From: Renibacterium sp.
Lineage (GTDB): Bacteria > Actinomycetota > Actinomycetes > Actinomycetales > Micrococcaceae
DNA: 64,000 nucleotides
Assembly (NCBI GenBank): GCA_017419405.1
Contig: JAFOLH010000001.1
Span: 732,076 to 796,075, forward strand
Direction: 5' to 3'
Shown here: positions 16,769 to 25,074 of the stretch, one piece after another
How the letters are laid out: the number at the start of each line of letters is the position of its first letter
Numbering within the stretch: the stretch's first letter is position 1
The notes under the pieces: generated by a model
The model's input: only the letters and a program-made list of their open reading frames with translations
The model's database searches: none
Told to the model about the DNA's origin: nothing
Program-made: the position numbers and the translations under genes

Positions 16769-16903
16769 GAGGCTTGAAAGCGAAGGGGAGTAGTTCCGTC
16801 CGGCCGAGCGGCCGGACGCGTTGCGTCGACATGCTGGCGGTCATCAGGACCTGCCCGGTGCAACACCTCGGTCCTCGAGGCGAACGAGACCTTCGGCAGC
16901 CTC
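16769..16903 (+). promoter_or_regulatory. yybP-ykoY manganese riboswitch (aptamer)
   Basis: The diagnostic GGGGAGTAG is at 16785-16793 and the 3' ACGAGACC-TTCG element at 16884-16895. P1 pairs CGAAGG (16781-16786) with CCTTCG (16890-16895) and extends through GAGGCT (16769-16774) with AGCCTC (16898-16903). P2 is a 9-bp hairpin (16797-16805 with 16810-16818). GTTGC (16820-16824) pairs with GCAAC (16860-16864), and a CCTCG/CGAGG hairpin (16866-16880) lies just before the 3' element. This is the yybP-ykoY architecture, which senses Mn2+. The 311-nt leader between the DUF2254 stop and ATG 16964 otherwise holds only a ~60-nt expression platform ending in AAGGA. Confidence 0.87.
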
Positions 16904-16963
16904 TGCGCGCGGCCGAAGCATCCCCGGTGCTCGCGACCGCGTCCGAACCAAGGACCTCACCTT

Positions 16964-18217
16964 ATGCGCGCATCCGCTTGGTCGAAGATCGGCCTCTGTT
17001 TGGCCATCGCTCTTCCCGCCATCATTTTCCGGATCACCGGCTTCGCGCCGAACCCGTTGATCGACCTTTTCATTTTCGGTGCCGCGGTGGTCGCCGCGTC
17101 CTTCCTGCTCGCGTGGGGCGCCGAAGCTGCACAGAAAGACATTTCGGGCGCTCTCGCGATCGCCATCCTGGCCTTGATCGCGGTGCTTCCCGAATACGCC
17201 GTCGACCTCTACTACGCCTTCCGCTCCGGCAGCGATTCGGCCTATGAGCAATATGCTGCGGCAAATATGACCGGCTCCAACCGGCTACTGCTCGGTTTCG
17301 GCTGGGCGCTCGTGGTGATCGTCGCCCTGTCCGTGGCCAAGCGGGCCGCCAAGCGCGGCGAGGGGCCGCTTGAGGCTACCAAGGTACTGGTGCTGGACAA
17401 GAGCATGCGGCTCGACGTCGGATTCCTGGCCGTGCTCGCGATCCTCGCCTTCGGGATTCCACTGCTGGGATCGATTCCGATCTGGTACGGCGCAGTGTTG
17501 ATCTTCGCCTTCGGCTTCTACCTCTGGCGCGCAAGCCAGGTACACGACGAGGACGAAGAGGAACTGGTCGGGATGGCGGCGGAGATCGGGAATCTGCCCC
17601 GAACCCGTCGCCGCTGGACGGTCGCTGCGCTCTTCGTGGTGGCTGCCGCGATCATCCTGACCTCGGCGGAGCCGTTTGCTGAATCGCTGGTGATCTCCGG
17701 TTCCGCGCTCGGCATCGACCCGTTCTTCCTGGTCCAATGGCTCGCGCCGCTGGCATCGGAAGCCCCGGAGTTCATCATTGCGATCATGTTCGCGCTGCGC
17801 GGCATGGGCGCCGCTGCGATCGGCACCCTGATCGCTTCGAAGATCAACCAGTGGAGCCTTTTGGTCGGCTCGCTGCCGATCGCGCATGTGCTCGGCGGCG
17901 GCACCTCTGGCGGGCTTCCGCTCGACGCGCGGCAGATCGAGGAATTCACCTTGACCGCGACGCAGACCGTGCTCGGCGTGGCGATCATCATCGGCCTGCG
18001 CTTCCACCGCTGGTCGGCGCTGGCGCTGGGTGCGCTGTTCCTGGTCCAGTTCTTCGTCACCGACACTTCCGGCCGTTACGTGCTCAGCATCATCCAGGTG
18101 CTCGCGGCGCTGCCGCTGCTCTGGATCCACCGCCGCGACATCCTGCCCACGCTGGCAGCGCCATTCCGCCGTCCGTCGCGCAAACCAGCGCCGGAACCGG
18201 AATCGATCAAGCTCTAG
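16964..18217 (+). CDS. CaCA-family (sodium/calcium exchanger-like) membrane antiporter, probable Mn2+ exporter
   Basis: A 417-aa protein with about 10-11 hydrophobic segments and the two alpha-repeats of the CaCA superfamily: IAVLPEYAVD...ANMTGSN (residues about 68-105) and LASEAPEFIIAIMFALRG (about 260-278). Acidic residues of these repeats bind the cation. A hydrophilic acidic loop (HDEDEEELVG) separates the halves. The upstream manganese riboswitch and downstream MntR-type regulator argue that Mn2+ is the exported ion, although the family also carries Ca2+. AAGGA lies about 10 nt before the ATG. Confidence 0.87.
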   Translation: MRASAWSKIGLCLAIALPAIIFRITGFAPNPLIDLFIFGAAVVAASFLLAWGAEAAQKDISGALAIAILALIAVLPEYAVDLYYAFRSGSDSAYEQYAAANMTGSNRLLLGFGWALVVIVALSVAKRAAKRGEGPLEATKVLVLDKSMRLDVGFLAVLAILAFGIPLLGSIPIWYGAVLIFAFGFYLWRASQVHDEDEEELVGMAAEIGNLPRTRRRWTVAALFVVAAAIILTSAEPFAESLVISGSALGIDPFFLVQWLAPLASEAPEFIIAIMFALRGMGAAAIGTLIASKINQWSLLVGSLPIAHVLGGGTSGGLPLDARQIEEFTLTATQTVLGVAIIIGLRFHRWSALALGALFLVQFFVTDTSGRYVLSIIQVLAALPLLWIHRRDILPTLAAPFRRPSRKPAPEPESIKL

Positions 18218-18264
18218 GCGCACCAGTACCCCGATTCGGCAACCCAGCTAGGAGAAATGAACCC

Positions 18265-19062
18265 ATGAGCAAGAACCGTGACCGGCTGATCAGGCTGGCT
18301 TCGCAGGCCATCAAAAAGGCGACGAGTACCGGCAGCAGTGGCTCCGGTTCCAGTGGCACCGATTGGCGAGCCATCGTCCGGAAAACCGCGGAGACGCTGA
18401 CCGGAGACGGCCGTCCCGGCAGCCAGCCCAGCAGCCAGCCAGCGGGTTCGCCCGGCTTCGGCGCTCGCCCGGGCACCGGCAATCCGCAGCCCGGGCGAGC
18501 GGCCCCGGCCGCCGATGCTGCGGCGATTGCCCGCTACGACTACCTGGTCAGGACCGCCGACCCGGCCAACCTGGAGCGCATCCACCAGGAAGCTTTCGGC
18601 TCGCTGACTCCGGCGCAACGCGATGCGGTCGAAAGGCGGATGCGCGAGGAGTTGCCGGCACACGAACGTCCGCAGACCGCGACCTCGCAGGATCTGGCCC
18701 GGGCGGCCACCCGCGCGGAAAGCATGCGGCCGGGTCGGATGCGGGGTCTGTTGGCCCGCGCCGGGACTGGAGCCGCCGTGGTCGGCGGGGCCGGGCTGGC
18801 GGGCGGATTGCTGGCCGGGGTCGCCGGCGGGGCGGTGGCCAGCGCGGCGGCTGCGCCGTTGCTTGATCAGGCGGCGAACCTCGGCGTCGATTTCGACGCC
18901 CTGGCGAACACGCTCGACGTCGGCAGCATCGCGGATAGCTTTGGGGGATTCGCGAGCGGTGCCGGAGAAGCCGTGTCCGGAATGACGGAGCAAGCCGGCA
19001 GCTTCGCCGACAAGCTGGGCAATCTGGGCGGCTTCCCTTTCGGCGACCTCTTCAAACGCTGA
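18265..19062 (+). CDS. Unknown protein in the manganese locus, Ser/Gly/Pro linker and Gly/Ala-rich C-terminus
   Basis: A 265-aa protein: basic N-terminal helix (MSKNRDRLIRLASQAIKKA), a low-complexity Ser/Gly/Pro linker (about 22-85), a conserved-looking helical segment ARYDYLVRTADPANLERIHQ...LTPAQRDAVERRMREELPAHE (about 88-132), then a Gly/Ala-rich hydrophobic stretch around 165-195 that could be a membrane hairpin, and an acidic/Gly tail ending DLFKR. GGAGA lies upstream of ATG 18265. It is 47 nt after the exchanger and 31 nt before the MntR gene, so it should be in the same transcript. I do not recognise the family; no catalytic motif is visible. Confidence 0.7.
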   Translation: MSKNRDRLIRLASQAIKKATSTGSSGSGSSGTDWRAIVRKTAETLTGDGRPGSQPSSQPAGSPGFGARPGTGNPQPGRAAPAADAAAIARYDYLVRTADPANLERIHQEAFGSLTPAQRDAVERRMREELPAHERPQTATSQDLARAATRAESMRPGRMRGLLARAGTGAAVVGGAGLAGGLLAGVAGGAVASAAAAPLLDQAANLGVDFDALANTLDVGSIADSFGGFASGAGEAVSGMTEQAGSFADKLGNLGGFPFGDLFKR

Positions 19063-19093
19063 GTCCGGTGCGCCCGGCCGAAGGTAGACTCGG

Positions 19094-19768
19094 ATGATGC
19101 CACGTCCTGCGGTGACCCGGATGGTCGAGGACTACGTCACACTCATTTGGAAGGCCTACGAATGGCCGGGCGGTCAACCGACCACCACGGACCTGGCCGC
19201 CCAGTTGGGGGTGACTGCCTCGACCGTCTCGGCGAACCTGAAAAAGCTGGCTCGGGACGAGTACATCCGCTACGAGCCGTACGGTCGGATCGAACTGACC
19301 GACACGGGCCGCTCGATCGCCGTCGAAATCGTGCGGCGGCACCGAATCCTGGAGACCTACCTGCATCAGCACCTGGGTTTGGCCTGGGACCAGGTGCACG
19401 CCGAGGCCGATCAGCTGGAACACGCGCTTTCCGATTTGGTCTTGGAACGGATGGACGCCGCCATCGGGCATCCCAGCCACGATCCGCATGGTGATCCGAT
19501 CCCGGATGCCGACGGTCGGATCGTCGCCGGGCACAGCGGCCTGTTGGCCGACGCTGCGCCCGGCACCGAAGTCGTCGTGGTCCGGGTATCCGACCGGTCG
19601 CCGGACATCCTGCGTTATTTGGACGAACGCGGGATCACGATCGGTGCGGTGTTGCAGGTCGCCGCGGTGAACACCGCTGCGGCCTCGATCGCGCTGCACT
19701 CCGGGCAGGGCCCGATCGAAATCAGTCTCAATGCCGCGAAGGCGGTCCGGGTGGACCGGCGCAACTGA
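19094..19768 (+). CDS. mntR: DtxR/MntR-family manganese-responsive transcriptional regulator
   Basis: A 224-aa protein with an N-terminal winged helix (TTTDLAAQLGVTASTVSANLKKL...YEPYGRIELTDTG), the metal/dimer domain RRHRILETYLHQHL...VHAEADQLEHALSDLVLERMDAAIGHPSHDPHG, and a C-terminal SH3/FeoA-like domain. The N-terminal metal position reads VEDYV, like MEDYI of B. subtilis MntR (Asp8), whereas iron-type DtxR/IdeR have Met there; this favours Mn2+. Two adjacent ATGs exist; 19094 has AAGG 9 nt upstream. It is last in the riboswitch-exchanger operon, so protein and RNA sensors are linked. Confidence 0.85.
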   Translation: MMPRPAVTRMVEDYVTLIWKAYEWPGGQPTTTDLAAQLGVTASTVSANLKKLARDEYIRYEPYGRIELTDTGRSIAVEIVRRHRILETYLHQHLGLAWDQVHAEADQLEHALSDLVLERMDAAIGHPSHDPHGDPIPDADGRIVAGHSGLLADAAPGTEVVVVRVSDRSPDILRYLDERGITIGAVLQVAAVNTAAASIALHSGQGPIEISLNAAKAVRVDRRN

Positions 19769-19797
19769 CGCGTTGGGAGGCCCGGCGACTTGGCCGG

Positions 19798-19826
19798 TTG
19801 ACGGGTCGGGGGTCCTGGACCAGAAT
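19798..19826 (+). promoter_or_regulatory. Predicted sigma-70 promoter of the GH114-like lipoprotein
   Basis: TTGACG (19798-19803) and CAGAAT (19821-19826) are separated by exactly 17 nt. Transcription would start near 19833, about 60 nt before the TTG start at 19895. Confidence 0.5.
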
Positions 19827-19894
19827 GGGCACGGCAGACCGGACCGTCGGCATTTGGCGGCGACCGATGACCGCCTAGCAGAACGGCACCGAAG

Positions 19895-20755
19895 TTGGCC
19901 AAAGTCTTCTCCGTCCTGGTTTCCGGGCTCACCGCCGCAGCGCTCGTCGCCGGCTGCACGACCGGTGCGGGCGGAACCGCTGCGCCGGAACCGGGCGATT
20001 CGAATCCTGCGGCGATCGGGCTCCCGACGCCGGTGTTGCCACCGGCCGCAGCGAAATTCGACTATCAGCTCGGTGGAGCCTATGACCCGCCGAACGGCGT
20101 CACTGTGGTCGCCCGGGACCGGCTGGCTCCGCCGTCCGGCGCTGGGTACGACATTTGCTACATCAATGGCTTCCAGACTCAGCCGGCGGACTCCGAGGCC
20201 TTCCGGCAGGCGCACCCGGAGCTGCTGGTACAGATCGACGGGCAACCGGTCAGAGACCCGAAGTGGACCGACGAGTACCTTTACGACACGTCGAGTCCGC
20301 AGAACCGCGAGGCTTTGGCCAGCCTGGTCAAGCCATGGATCGAAGGCTGCAAGAGTGCGGGCTACTCCGCCGTGGAAATCGACAATCTGGACTCGTTCCT
20401 GCGTTCGCAAGGAAAGCTGACTGCTGAGCAGAACATTCTATTGGCCGCCGAATACGCCAGGCTGGCACACAGTTCCGGTTTGGCGATCGCGCAGAAGAAC
20501 ACCAAGGAGTACAGCAAGGAGATGCGCGGAGCGGGTTACGATTTCGCCGTAGCAGAATCTTGTTTCCGTTGGGAAGAATGCACGGAATACCTGAACCACT
20601 ACCCGGTGGTCTTGGACATCGAGTACACCGACGAACTGGGCGCGAGCGCGTTCCCTGCGGCATGCCAAAGCCCGGACCGTCCGACGGCGATGATCATCCG
20701 TGATCACTACCTGGTGGCCGCAAAGGACCCGGATTACTATTACCGCACCTGCTGA
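19895..20755 (+). CDS. GH114-like (endo-alpha-1,4-polygalactosaminidase-type) lipoprotein
   Basis: A 286-aa protein starting at TTG 19895 (MAKVFSVLVSGLTAAALVAGC); the lipobox LVAGC at residues 17-21 predicts an exported lipoprotein. The domain reads FDYQLGGAYDPPNGVTVVARDR, CYINGFQTQP, GCKSAGYSAVEIDNLDSF (the acidic residues of the (beta/alpha)8 active site), GLAIAQKN and FAVAESCFRWEECTEY. These match the GH114/TIM-barrel family, whose known members cleave alpha-1,4-galactosamine polymers such as fungal galactosaminogalactan. The enzyme is probably surface-anchored. It converges with the antiporter gene, 6 nt away. Confidence 0.83.
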   Translation: MAKVFSVLVSGLTAAALVAGCTTGAGGTAAPEPGDSNPAAIGLPTPVLPPAAAKFDYQLGGAYDPPNGVTVVARDRLAPPSGAGYDICYINGFQTQPADSEAFRQAHPELLVQIDGQPVRDPKWTDEYLYDTSSPQNREALASLVKPWIEGCKSAGYSAVEIDNLDSFLRSQGKLTAEQNILLAAEYARLAHSSGLAIAQKNTKEYSKEMRGAGYDFAVAESCFRWEECTEYLNHYPVVLDIEYTDELGASAFPAACQSPDRPTAMIIRDHYLVAAKDPDYYYRTC

Positions 20756-20761
20756 ACCGGT

Positions 20762-22441
20762 TCAGCCGGTGAATTTGCCGCGCATCTCAATCGCGATCTC
20801 ATCCGCGTCCAGGGTGTCCAGGGCATCGGCCAGCACTTCGGCATCGAAGATTCCATTGTCCCGGGCATCCAGCAGCGCGGAGCGTTGCGCCGCGATCACC
20901 GCCAAGCGATGCGCCTTGGCGGCAGCGAATTTGTCCGAAGGGCGATCGCCTTCGGCCTGCGGCGGCTCAGGGATGGATTCGGAGCTCGCCCTGAGCAACC
21001 GGAACAGCCTGGTCGCTTCGGTTTCAGTTTCAGTTTCCGGAGCGGCGTCGGCGGGCCCGGCCTTCGAGGAAATGCGTCGGAGCAACGGCCCGATCGTGCC
21101 GCCCTGCAGCAGCAGCGAGAGCAAGGCGACTGAAAACGCGATGAGCACGAGCACGGAGCGCTGCAGGGTGTTTTCGTCCAGCGTCTGAGCGGCCGCCACG
21201 GTCACTGCGCCGCGCATGCCGGCCCAGATCACCGCAGTTCCCTCGCGCCAGCCGAGCGGCTGTTTGACGAAGTAGGCGATGTCCGCCAGCACGTGGGTGA
21301 TCCGCCGGGCGAAGCGTTCGAGTTCCCGCTCACTGGCTTGGCGTCCCGGGCGCCGGCTCAGTTCTTCGTAAGTGGCCTGCTTGCCTTCCGAAGTCGTCAT
21401 TTTCTGCTGCATGCCCTGCAGCCGTTCCTGCATCCGGAGGTCGTGCCGAACCCGCCAATTGAGGAAACCGAGCAACGGGCTGACGTATGCGGTCCGGATC
21501 AGGATGGTCAGCAGCAAGGCCCCGGCGGCGATGAGGAGCGCAGGCAGGACCCCGGCATGGTCGTTCTCCACGCTCTCGATAATCGACTTGATCTGCAGGC
21601 CCATGGTCAAAAACACCGAGCCTTCCAGGACCAACTCGACGGTGCGCCAATTCTGCGAGTCGGAAAGCCGATGTTGCGGCGACAGGTCCCGGGGCGCGCG
21701 GATCCCGGTGACCAGGCCGGCGACGACGGCGGCAACCAGGCCGGAGCCGCCCAGCAATTCGGCCGGCACCGAGGCGAGGAAGGGGACGGTGAACGAAATC
21801 ACGGTATTGACCGTCGGATCGGTGATCCGTTTGCGCACCAGCAGATTCAGCCGGGCCACGAGCCACCCGAGCAGAACCGCAACCGCCACCGAGTAGACGA
21901 AGGTGCCCAGGGCACCCCATAGCGAAAAGGCGCCCGCTGCCGCGGCGATCGCGGTACGCAGCAAGACCAGTGCGGTGGCGTCGTTGAGCAGGCTCTCCCC
22001 GTCCAGCATCGCAACCACGCGTTTGGAGACCGAAGCCTGTTTGATGATCGAGCCGGCCACGGCATCGGTCGGACTGATGATCGCACCCAGTGCAACGCCC
22101 CAGGCAAAGCCAAGATCCGGAATCACCAGCATGAAGAACACGCCGAGCAGCAGTGAGCTGCCAAGCACCAGGAGCACGGAAAGTCCGCTGATCGCACCGA
22201 ACTCGCGGCGAAAGTTCATCGCCGGCATCGATACCGCAGAAGAGTAAAGCAGCGGAGGAAGCACCCCGGCCAAGATCCACTCCGGTTCGATATGCACCGT
22301 GCCGAAGAACGGCAGGAAGCTGGCGGCCACGCCGACCGCGACCAGCAGCAACGGCGAAGCTATGCCCAGGCGGGGGCCCAGGAGGGTAGTGGCGGCCAGC
22401 ACCACGAGGGCGAGCACGATCACCATGAGCAATTCAGTCAC
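20762..22441 (-). CDS. CPA1-family Na+/H+ antiporter
   Basis: A 559-aa protein with about 12 hydrophobic segments. LPPLLYSSAVSMP, GAIISPTDAVAGSII (the transported-ion Asp region), AMLDGESLLNDATALVLLRTAIA and FLTMGLQIKSI are hallmarks of NhaP/NhaK-type CPA1 exchangers. The hydrophilic tail of about 120 residues is cytosolic. I chose GTG 22441 (VTELLMVIVLALVV); no ribosome site is visible, but CACAAT ends 6 nt before it, so it may be leaderless. ATG 22426 is the alternative. A frame open to 22684 has no membrane-protein character. Role: Na+ and pH homeostasis. Confidence 0.88.
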   Translation of the reverse strand: MTELLMVIVLALVVLAATTLLGPRLGIASPLLLVAVGVAASFLPFFGTVHIEPEWILAGVLPPLLYSSAVSMPAMNFRREFGAISGLSVLLVLGSSLLLGVFFMLVIPDLGFAWGVALGAIISPTDAVAGSIIKQASVSKRVVAMLDGESLLNDATALVLLRTAIAAAAGAFSLWGALGTFVYSVAVAVLLGWLVARLNLLVRKRITDPTVNTVISFTVPFLASVPAELLGGSGLVAAVVAGLVTGIRAPRDLSPQHRLSDSQNWRTVELVLEGSVFLTMGLQIKSIIESVENDHAGVLPALLIAAGALLLTILIRTAYVSPLLGFLNWRVRHDLRMQERLQGMQQKMTTSEGKQATYEELSRRPGRQASERELERFARRITHVLADIAYFVKQPLGWREGTAVIWAGMRGAVTVAAAQTLDENTLQRSVLVLIAFSVALLSLLLQGGTIGPLLRRISSKAGPADAAPETETETEATRLFRLLRASSESIPEPPQAEGDRPSDKFAAAKAHRLAVIAAQRSALLDARDNGIFDAEVLADALDTLDADEIAIEMRGKFTG

Positions 22442-22523
22442 GGGTACATTGTGGCAGCAGGCGATGCCGATGCTGCCGCAGGATGGCATTGCCGGGAAAA
22501 GGAACGGCTGCCAGACTGGGCAG

Positions 22524-23501
22524 ATGACCGAATCCTTCGACGTTTCCTGGCAACTCGATGGCATCACGATGTCCGGAACCGTGACCCGGCCCGACGGCGT
22601 AGGGGAATTCCCGGCGGTGGTGCTGGTTGCCGGCAGCGGTCCTACGGATCGGGACTGGTGCTCACCGCTGCTGCCCGGCGACAACGGAAGCGCACGGCTG
22701 CTCGCCGAGGCGCTGGCCGGAGCCGGAATCGCCTCAATGCGCTACGACAAGCGGGCTTCCGGCCCGCACGTGCGGGAAAACCTCGACCAGTTGTTCGGTC
22801 GGATCAGCATGCAATCGCATCTGGACGAGTTGGTCGCCGCCGTCGAAGTACTCGTCGGACTGGACTTCGTGGACCGGGCCCGGATCATCGGCTTGGGAAA
22901 CAGTGAAGGAACCCTGCACATCTTGCACTACGCAACCAGTGCTCAAGCGCAGCCATTCGCCGGAATCGTGCTGGCCGCGCCACCGGGCCGGCCCATCCAG
23001 GATGTGCTGATGACTCAGCTCGAGCGGCAGGCCGCGCAGCTTCCGAACGGCCCGGAATTGATGTCGAAGGTCCGTGAAGCTGCCCGGCGCTATGCCCAAG
23101 GGAGCCCGATGGATCCAGATCCGGCTCTTCCGGAGAGCGTACGGCAGGTGCTTGCGAGTTTCGAGGCGCCGGCGAACTTGCCGTTGGCCCGGGAGCTCTG
23201 GGTCGAGTCGGCAGTGGATTCTTTGCCGGAGGTCCGGATTCCGGTCTTGGTCATGATCGGCGGCAAGGACATCCAGATCGAGATGCAGGCAGATGGCGAA
23301 CCGCTCCAAGCGGCAGCCGCCAGGATGCCGAAGACGAGCTTTGCGTTCCCGCCCTTGGCGAATCACGTCTTCAAGGAAGAACTGCGGAGTCTGGAAGAAA
23401 TTTCGGCGGCGCCGGGAACCGGGTACAACGAGCCAGGAACCCGTCTGGACCCGGAGAGCATCCAAACGATCCTGGCCTGGATCGCCGAGACCCGGGGTTG
23501 A
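22524..23501 (+). CDS. Alpha/beta hydrolase (dienelactone/acyl-peptidase-like)
   Basis: A 325-aa alpha/beta-hydrolase: VVLVAGSGPTDRDW near residue 32 (oxyanion loop HG-type), the nucleophile elbow GLGNSEG around residue 133 (G-x-S-x-G), IPVLVMIGGKDIQI with the acid, and ANHVFKEE with the His. The fold and the GSGPTDRD motif are common to secreted-type or cytosolic esterases near peptidase S9/DLH. No signal peptide is present. It ends 1 nt before the convergent membrane-protein gene. Substrate unknown. Confidence 0.82.
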   Translation: MTESFDVSWQLDGITMSGTVTRPDGVGEFPAVVLVAGSGPTDRDWCSPLLPGDNGSARLLAEALAGAGIASMRYDKRASGPHVRENLDQLFGRISMQSHLDELVAAVEVLVGLDFVDRARIIGLGNSEGTLHILHYATSAQAQPFAGIVLAAPPGRPIQDVLMTQLERQAAQLPNGPELMSKVREAARRYAQGSPMDPDPALPESVRQVLASFEAPANLPLARELWVESAVDSLPEVRIPVLVMIGGKDIQIEMQADGEPLQAAAARMPKTSFAFPPLANHVFKEELRSLEEISAAPGTGYNEPGTRLDPESIQTILAWIAETRG

Positions 23502-23502
23502 T

Positions 23503-24039
23503 TCAGGACACCTGCACCGGCGAAGCGTCGCTGCGGTCGGCCGGCTGGCGCTCCTGTTTCCGGGACTGCATCGCCAGGACGATCAGCAGCACGGGGAGCA
23601 GTACGTCGTAGATCAATACCGCTCCGATGTTGCCGGGGGCGGTGTCGCCGTTCGCGATCCATTGGTAGAGGTGCCCCAGAGTCGCGCCCCAAAGGAACAT
23701 TCCGGCACCGAGGCCGATGGTGACCCGTTCCCGATAGGCGGCGTGAACCGCGCGGATGCCCAGCACCGCGAGCCCCAGATTGGCGAACGCGATTTCGGTG
23801 ACGAACGGAGTGTTCTGGAAACCGATCATTTCGGTCATGGTCTCCGGGATGGTCAGGAAGGATACGGTCATCCACAGCGACCCGCCGCCCAACGCGGCCA
23901 CGGCCCACCAACGGAACCAGATTTCGGCCCGGGACAGGCGAGTGCGGCCGCTGCGCGAATGGATTGCAGCGCCGATCGCGGCGACCAGCGGGAAGAACAG
24001 GGGAGTGGCGGCTTCAGCGAGATAGGTAAAGTTCAACAT
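23503..24039 (-). CDS. DUF6790-like integral membrane protein
   Basis: A 178-aa protein with four or five hydrophobic segments and a short basic tail. Phrases such as GMFLWGATLGHLYQWIANGDTAPGNIGAVLIYDVLLPVLLIVL look like the DUF6790 family. It diverges from a MarR gene with a 56-nt intergenic region holding a palindrome that overlaps both promoters, so MarR probably represses it. Function unknown. Confidence 0.65.
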   Translation of the reverse strand: MLNFTYLAEAATPLFFPLVAAIGAAIHSRSGRTRLSRAEIWFRWWAVAALGGGSLWMTVSFLTIPETMTEMIGFQNTPFVTEIAFANLGLAVLGIRAVHAAYRERVTIGLGAGMFLWGATLGHLYQWIANGDTAPGNIGAVLIYDVLLPVLLIVLAMQSRKQERQPADRSDASPVQVS

Positions 24040-24049
24040 GTCTTCTATC

Positions 24050-24075
24050 TTGCATCGTTAATATTGTTTATGCAA
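24050..24075. promoter_or_regulatory. MarR-type operator between the DUF6790-like gene and marR
   Basis: TTGCAT (24050-24055) and ATGCAA (24070-24075) flank a palindromic AATATT (24060-24065) giving TTGCAT-N4-AATATT-N4-ATGCAA, 26 bp. On the minus strand the TTGCAT arm could serve as a -35 box. On the plus strand TAGACT (24084-24089) ends 6 nt before ATG 24096, so marR may be leaderless. Confidence 0.6.
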
Positions 24076-24095
24076 CATCCTGCTAGACTGAATTC

Positions 24096-24524
24096 ATGGA
24101 TGATGGACTTGCCGATCTGCTGCACCGCGTGGTTTCCCTGCTCGGCGGTCACGCCCGGGACCGGATGCCCGCCGACGACAGCCTCACGTACAGCCAGTTG
24201 CGGTTGCTGGGCACGCTCGATGAGCTGGCTCCGCTGACTCAGCACCAGCTCGCCGAGGCTTTGGCCATATCCGACCCGGCAGTGAGCCGGGCGCTGCAGC
24301 CGCTGCTGCATGACGGGCTGGTAGCCATCGGCCCGGATCCGGCACATGGCCGGCGGAAGCTCGTCAACATCACGGCATCCGGCACCGAGGCGTTCCACCG
24401 AACTGGACGTCCCTTCGCAGAACAACTCAAACAGGCCCTTTTGGCCAACGATTTCCCCTATGAACGCTACCTTGCGGATACCGCCCGGCTAGCCGGAATT
24501 CTGGCCGACACGGCAACCGACTGA
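24096..24524 (+). CDS. MarR-family transcriptional regulator
   Basis: A 142-aa winged-helix regulator: LTYSQLRLLGTLDELAPLTQHQLAEALAISDPAVSRALQPLLHDGLVAIGPDPAHGRRKLVNIT is the DNA-binding region with recognition helix and beta-wing. Helices at both ends form the dimer. It is divergent from a small membrane protein and shares a palindromic operator with it. The predicted transcript starts at or next to the ATG. The ligand is unknown. Confidence 0.85.
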   Translation: MDDGLADLLHRVVSLLGGHARDRMPADDSLTYSQLRLLGTLDELAPLTQHQLAEALAISDPAVSRALQPLLHDGLVAIGPDPAHGRRKLVNITASGTEAFHRTGRPFAEQLKQALLANDFPYERYLADTARLAGILADTATD

Positions 24525-24577
24525 GTACCTCGCGTCCGCTGGCGGAGTGCTTCGGGCACGCCGTCAGGTCGGGCTGG

Positions 24578-25015
24578 TCAGCCCAGCTCTTCGACCAGGC
24601 CGATGACCAACTGCGCGGGGCCGCGGAGGTAGCAGTACCGGTAAAGCTGAAGATATTGGGCGATTTCGCCGACCAGTTCGGCACCATGCGGCCGCAGCCG
24701 CCGAAGCACGTCGTCGATATCGTCGACCACGAAGGTGAGCCGTGGGATGCCCGGAGTGTTCACCGGTACCCGCGGTGCAGCCGCGATCGCCGGGGGTGAG
24801 CGGAAGGTCGACAATTCCACTCGTCCGCTGCCGTCCGGGGTGCGCACCATGGCAATGTCGGCTTGGACGCCTTCGAGCCCGAGCAGTTGGTCGGCCCAGA
24901 CGCCGCCGACGGCCGCCTCGCCTTCCAGTTCCAGGCCGAGTTCGACGAAGAAGGCGATCGCAGAAGGCAAGTCTTCGACCACGACACCGACATGGTCCAT
25001 GCGGGAAATCGTCAT
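24578..25015 (-). CDS. VOC (glyoxalase-like) superfamily protein
   Basis: A 145-aa protein: RMDHVGVVVEDLPSAIAFFVELGLELEGEA (metal-ligand His in the first strand), VELSTF (Glu ligand), IPRLTFVVDDIDDVLRRLRPHGAELV and a last half QLYRYCYLRGPAQLVIGLVEELG with the final Glu. This is a two-repeat VOC fold. The substrate is unknown; methylmalonyl-CoA epimerase-like and glyoxalase-like roles are possible. It is divergent from the DHFR-like gene (59-nt gap). Confidence 0.82.
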   Translation of the reverse strand: MTISRMDHVGVVVEDLPSAIAFFVELGLELEGEAAVGGVWADQLLGLEGVQADIAMVRTPDGSGRVELSTFRSPPAIAAAPRVPVNTPGIPRLTFVVDDIDDVLRRLRPHGAELVGEIAQYLQLYRYCYLRGPAQLVIGLVEELG

Positions 25016-25074
25016 GGCACCCAGTGTAGACCCGGCCGTTGACCGGCGACCTGAGCAGGACTACATTTGGCGGC

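Noticed and set aside
16797..16818. 9-bp hairpin as a terminator of the DUF2254 gene
   Set aside because: Its place directly after GGGGAGTAG makes it P2 of the riboswitch.
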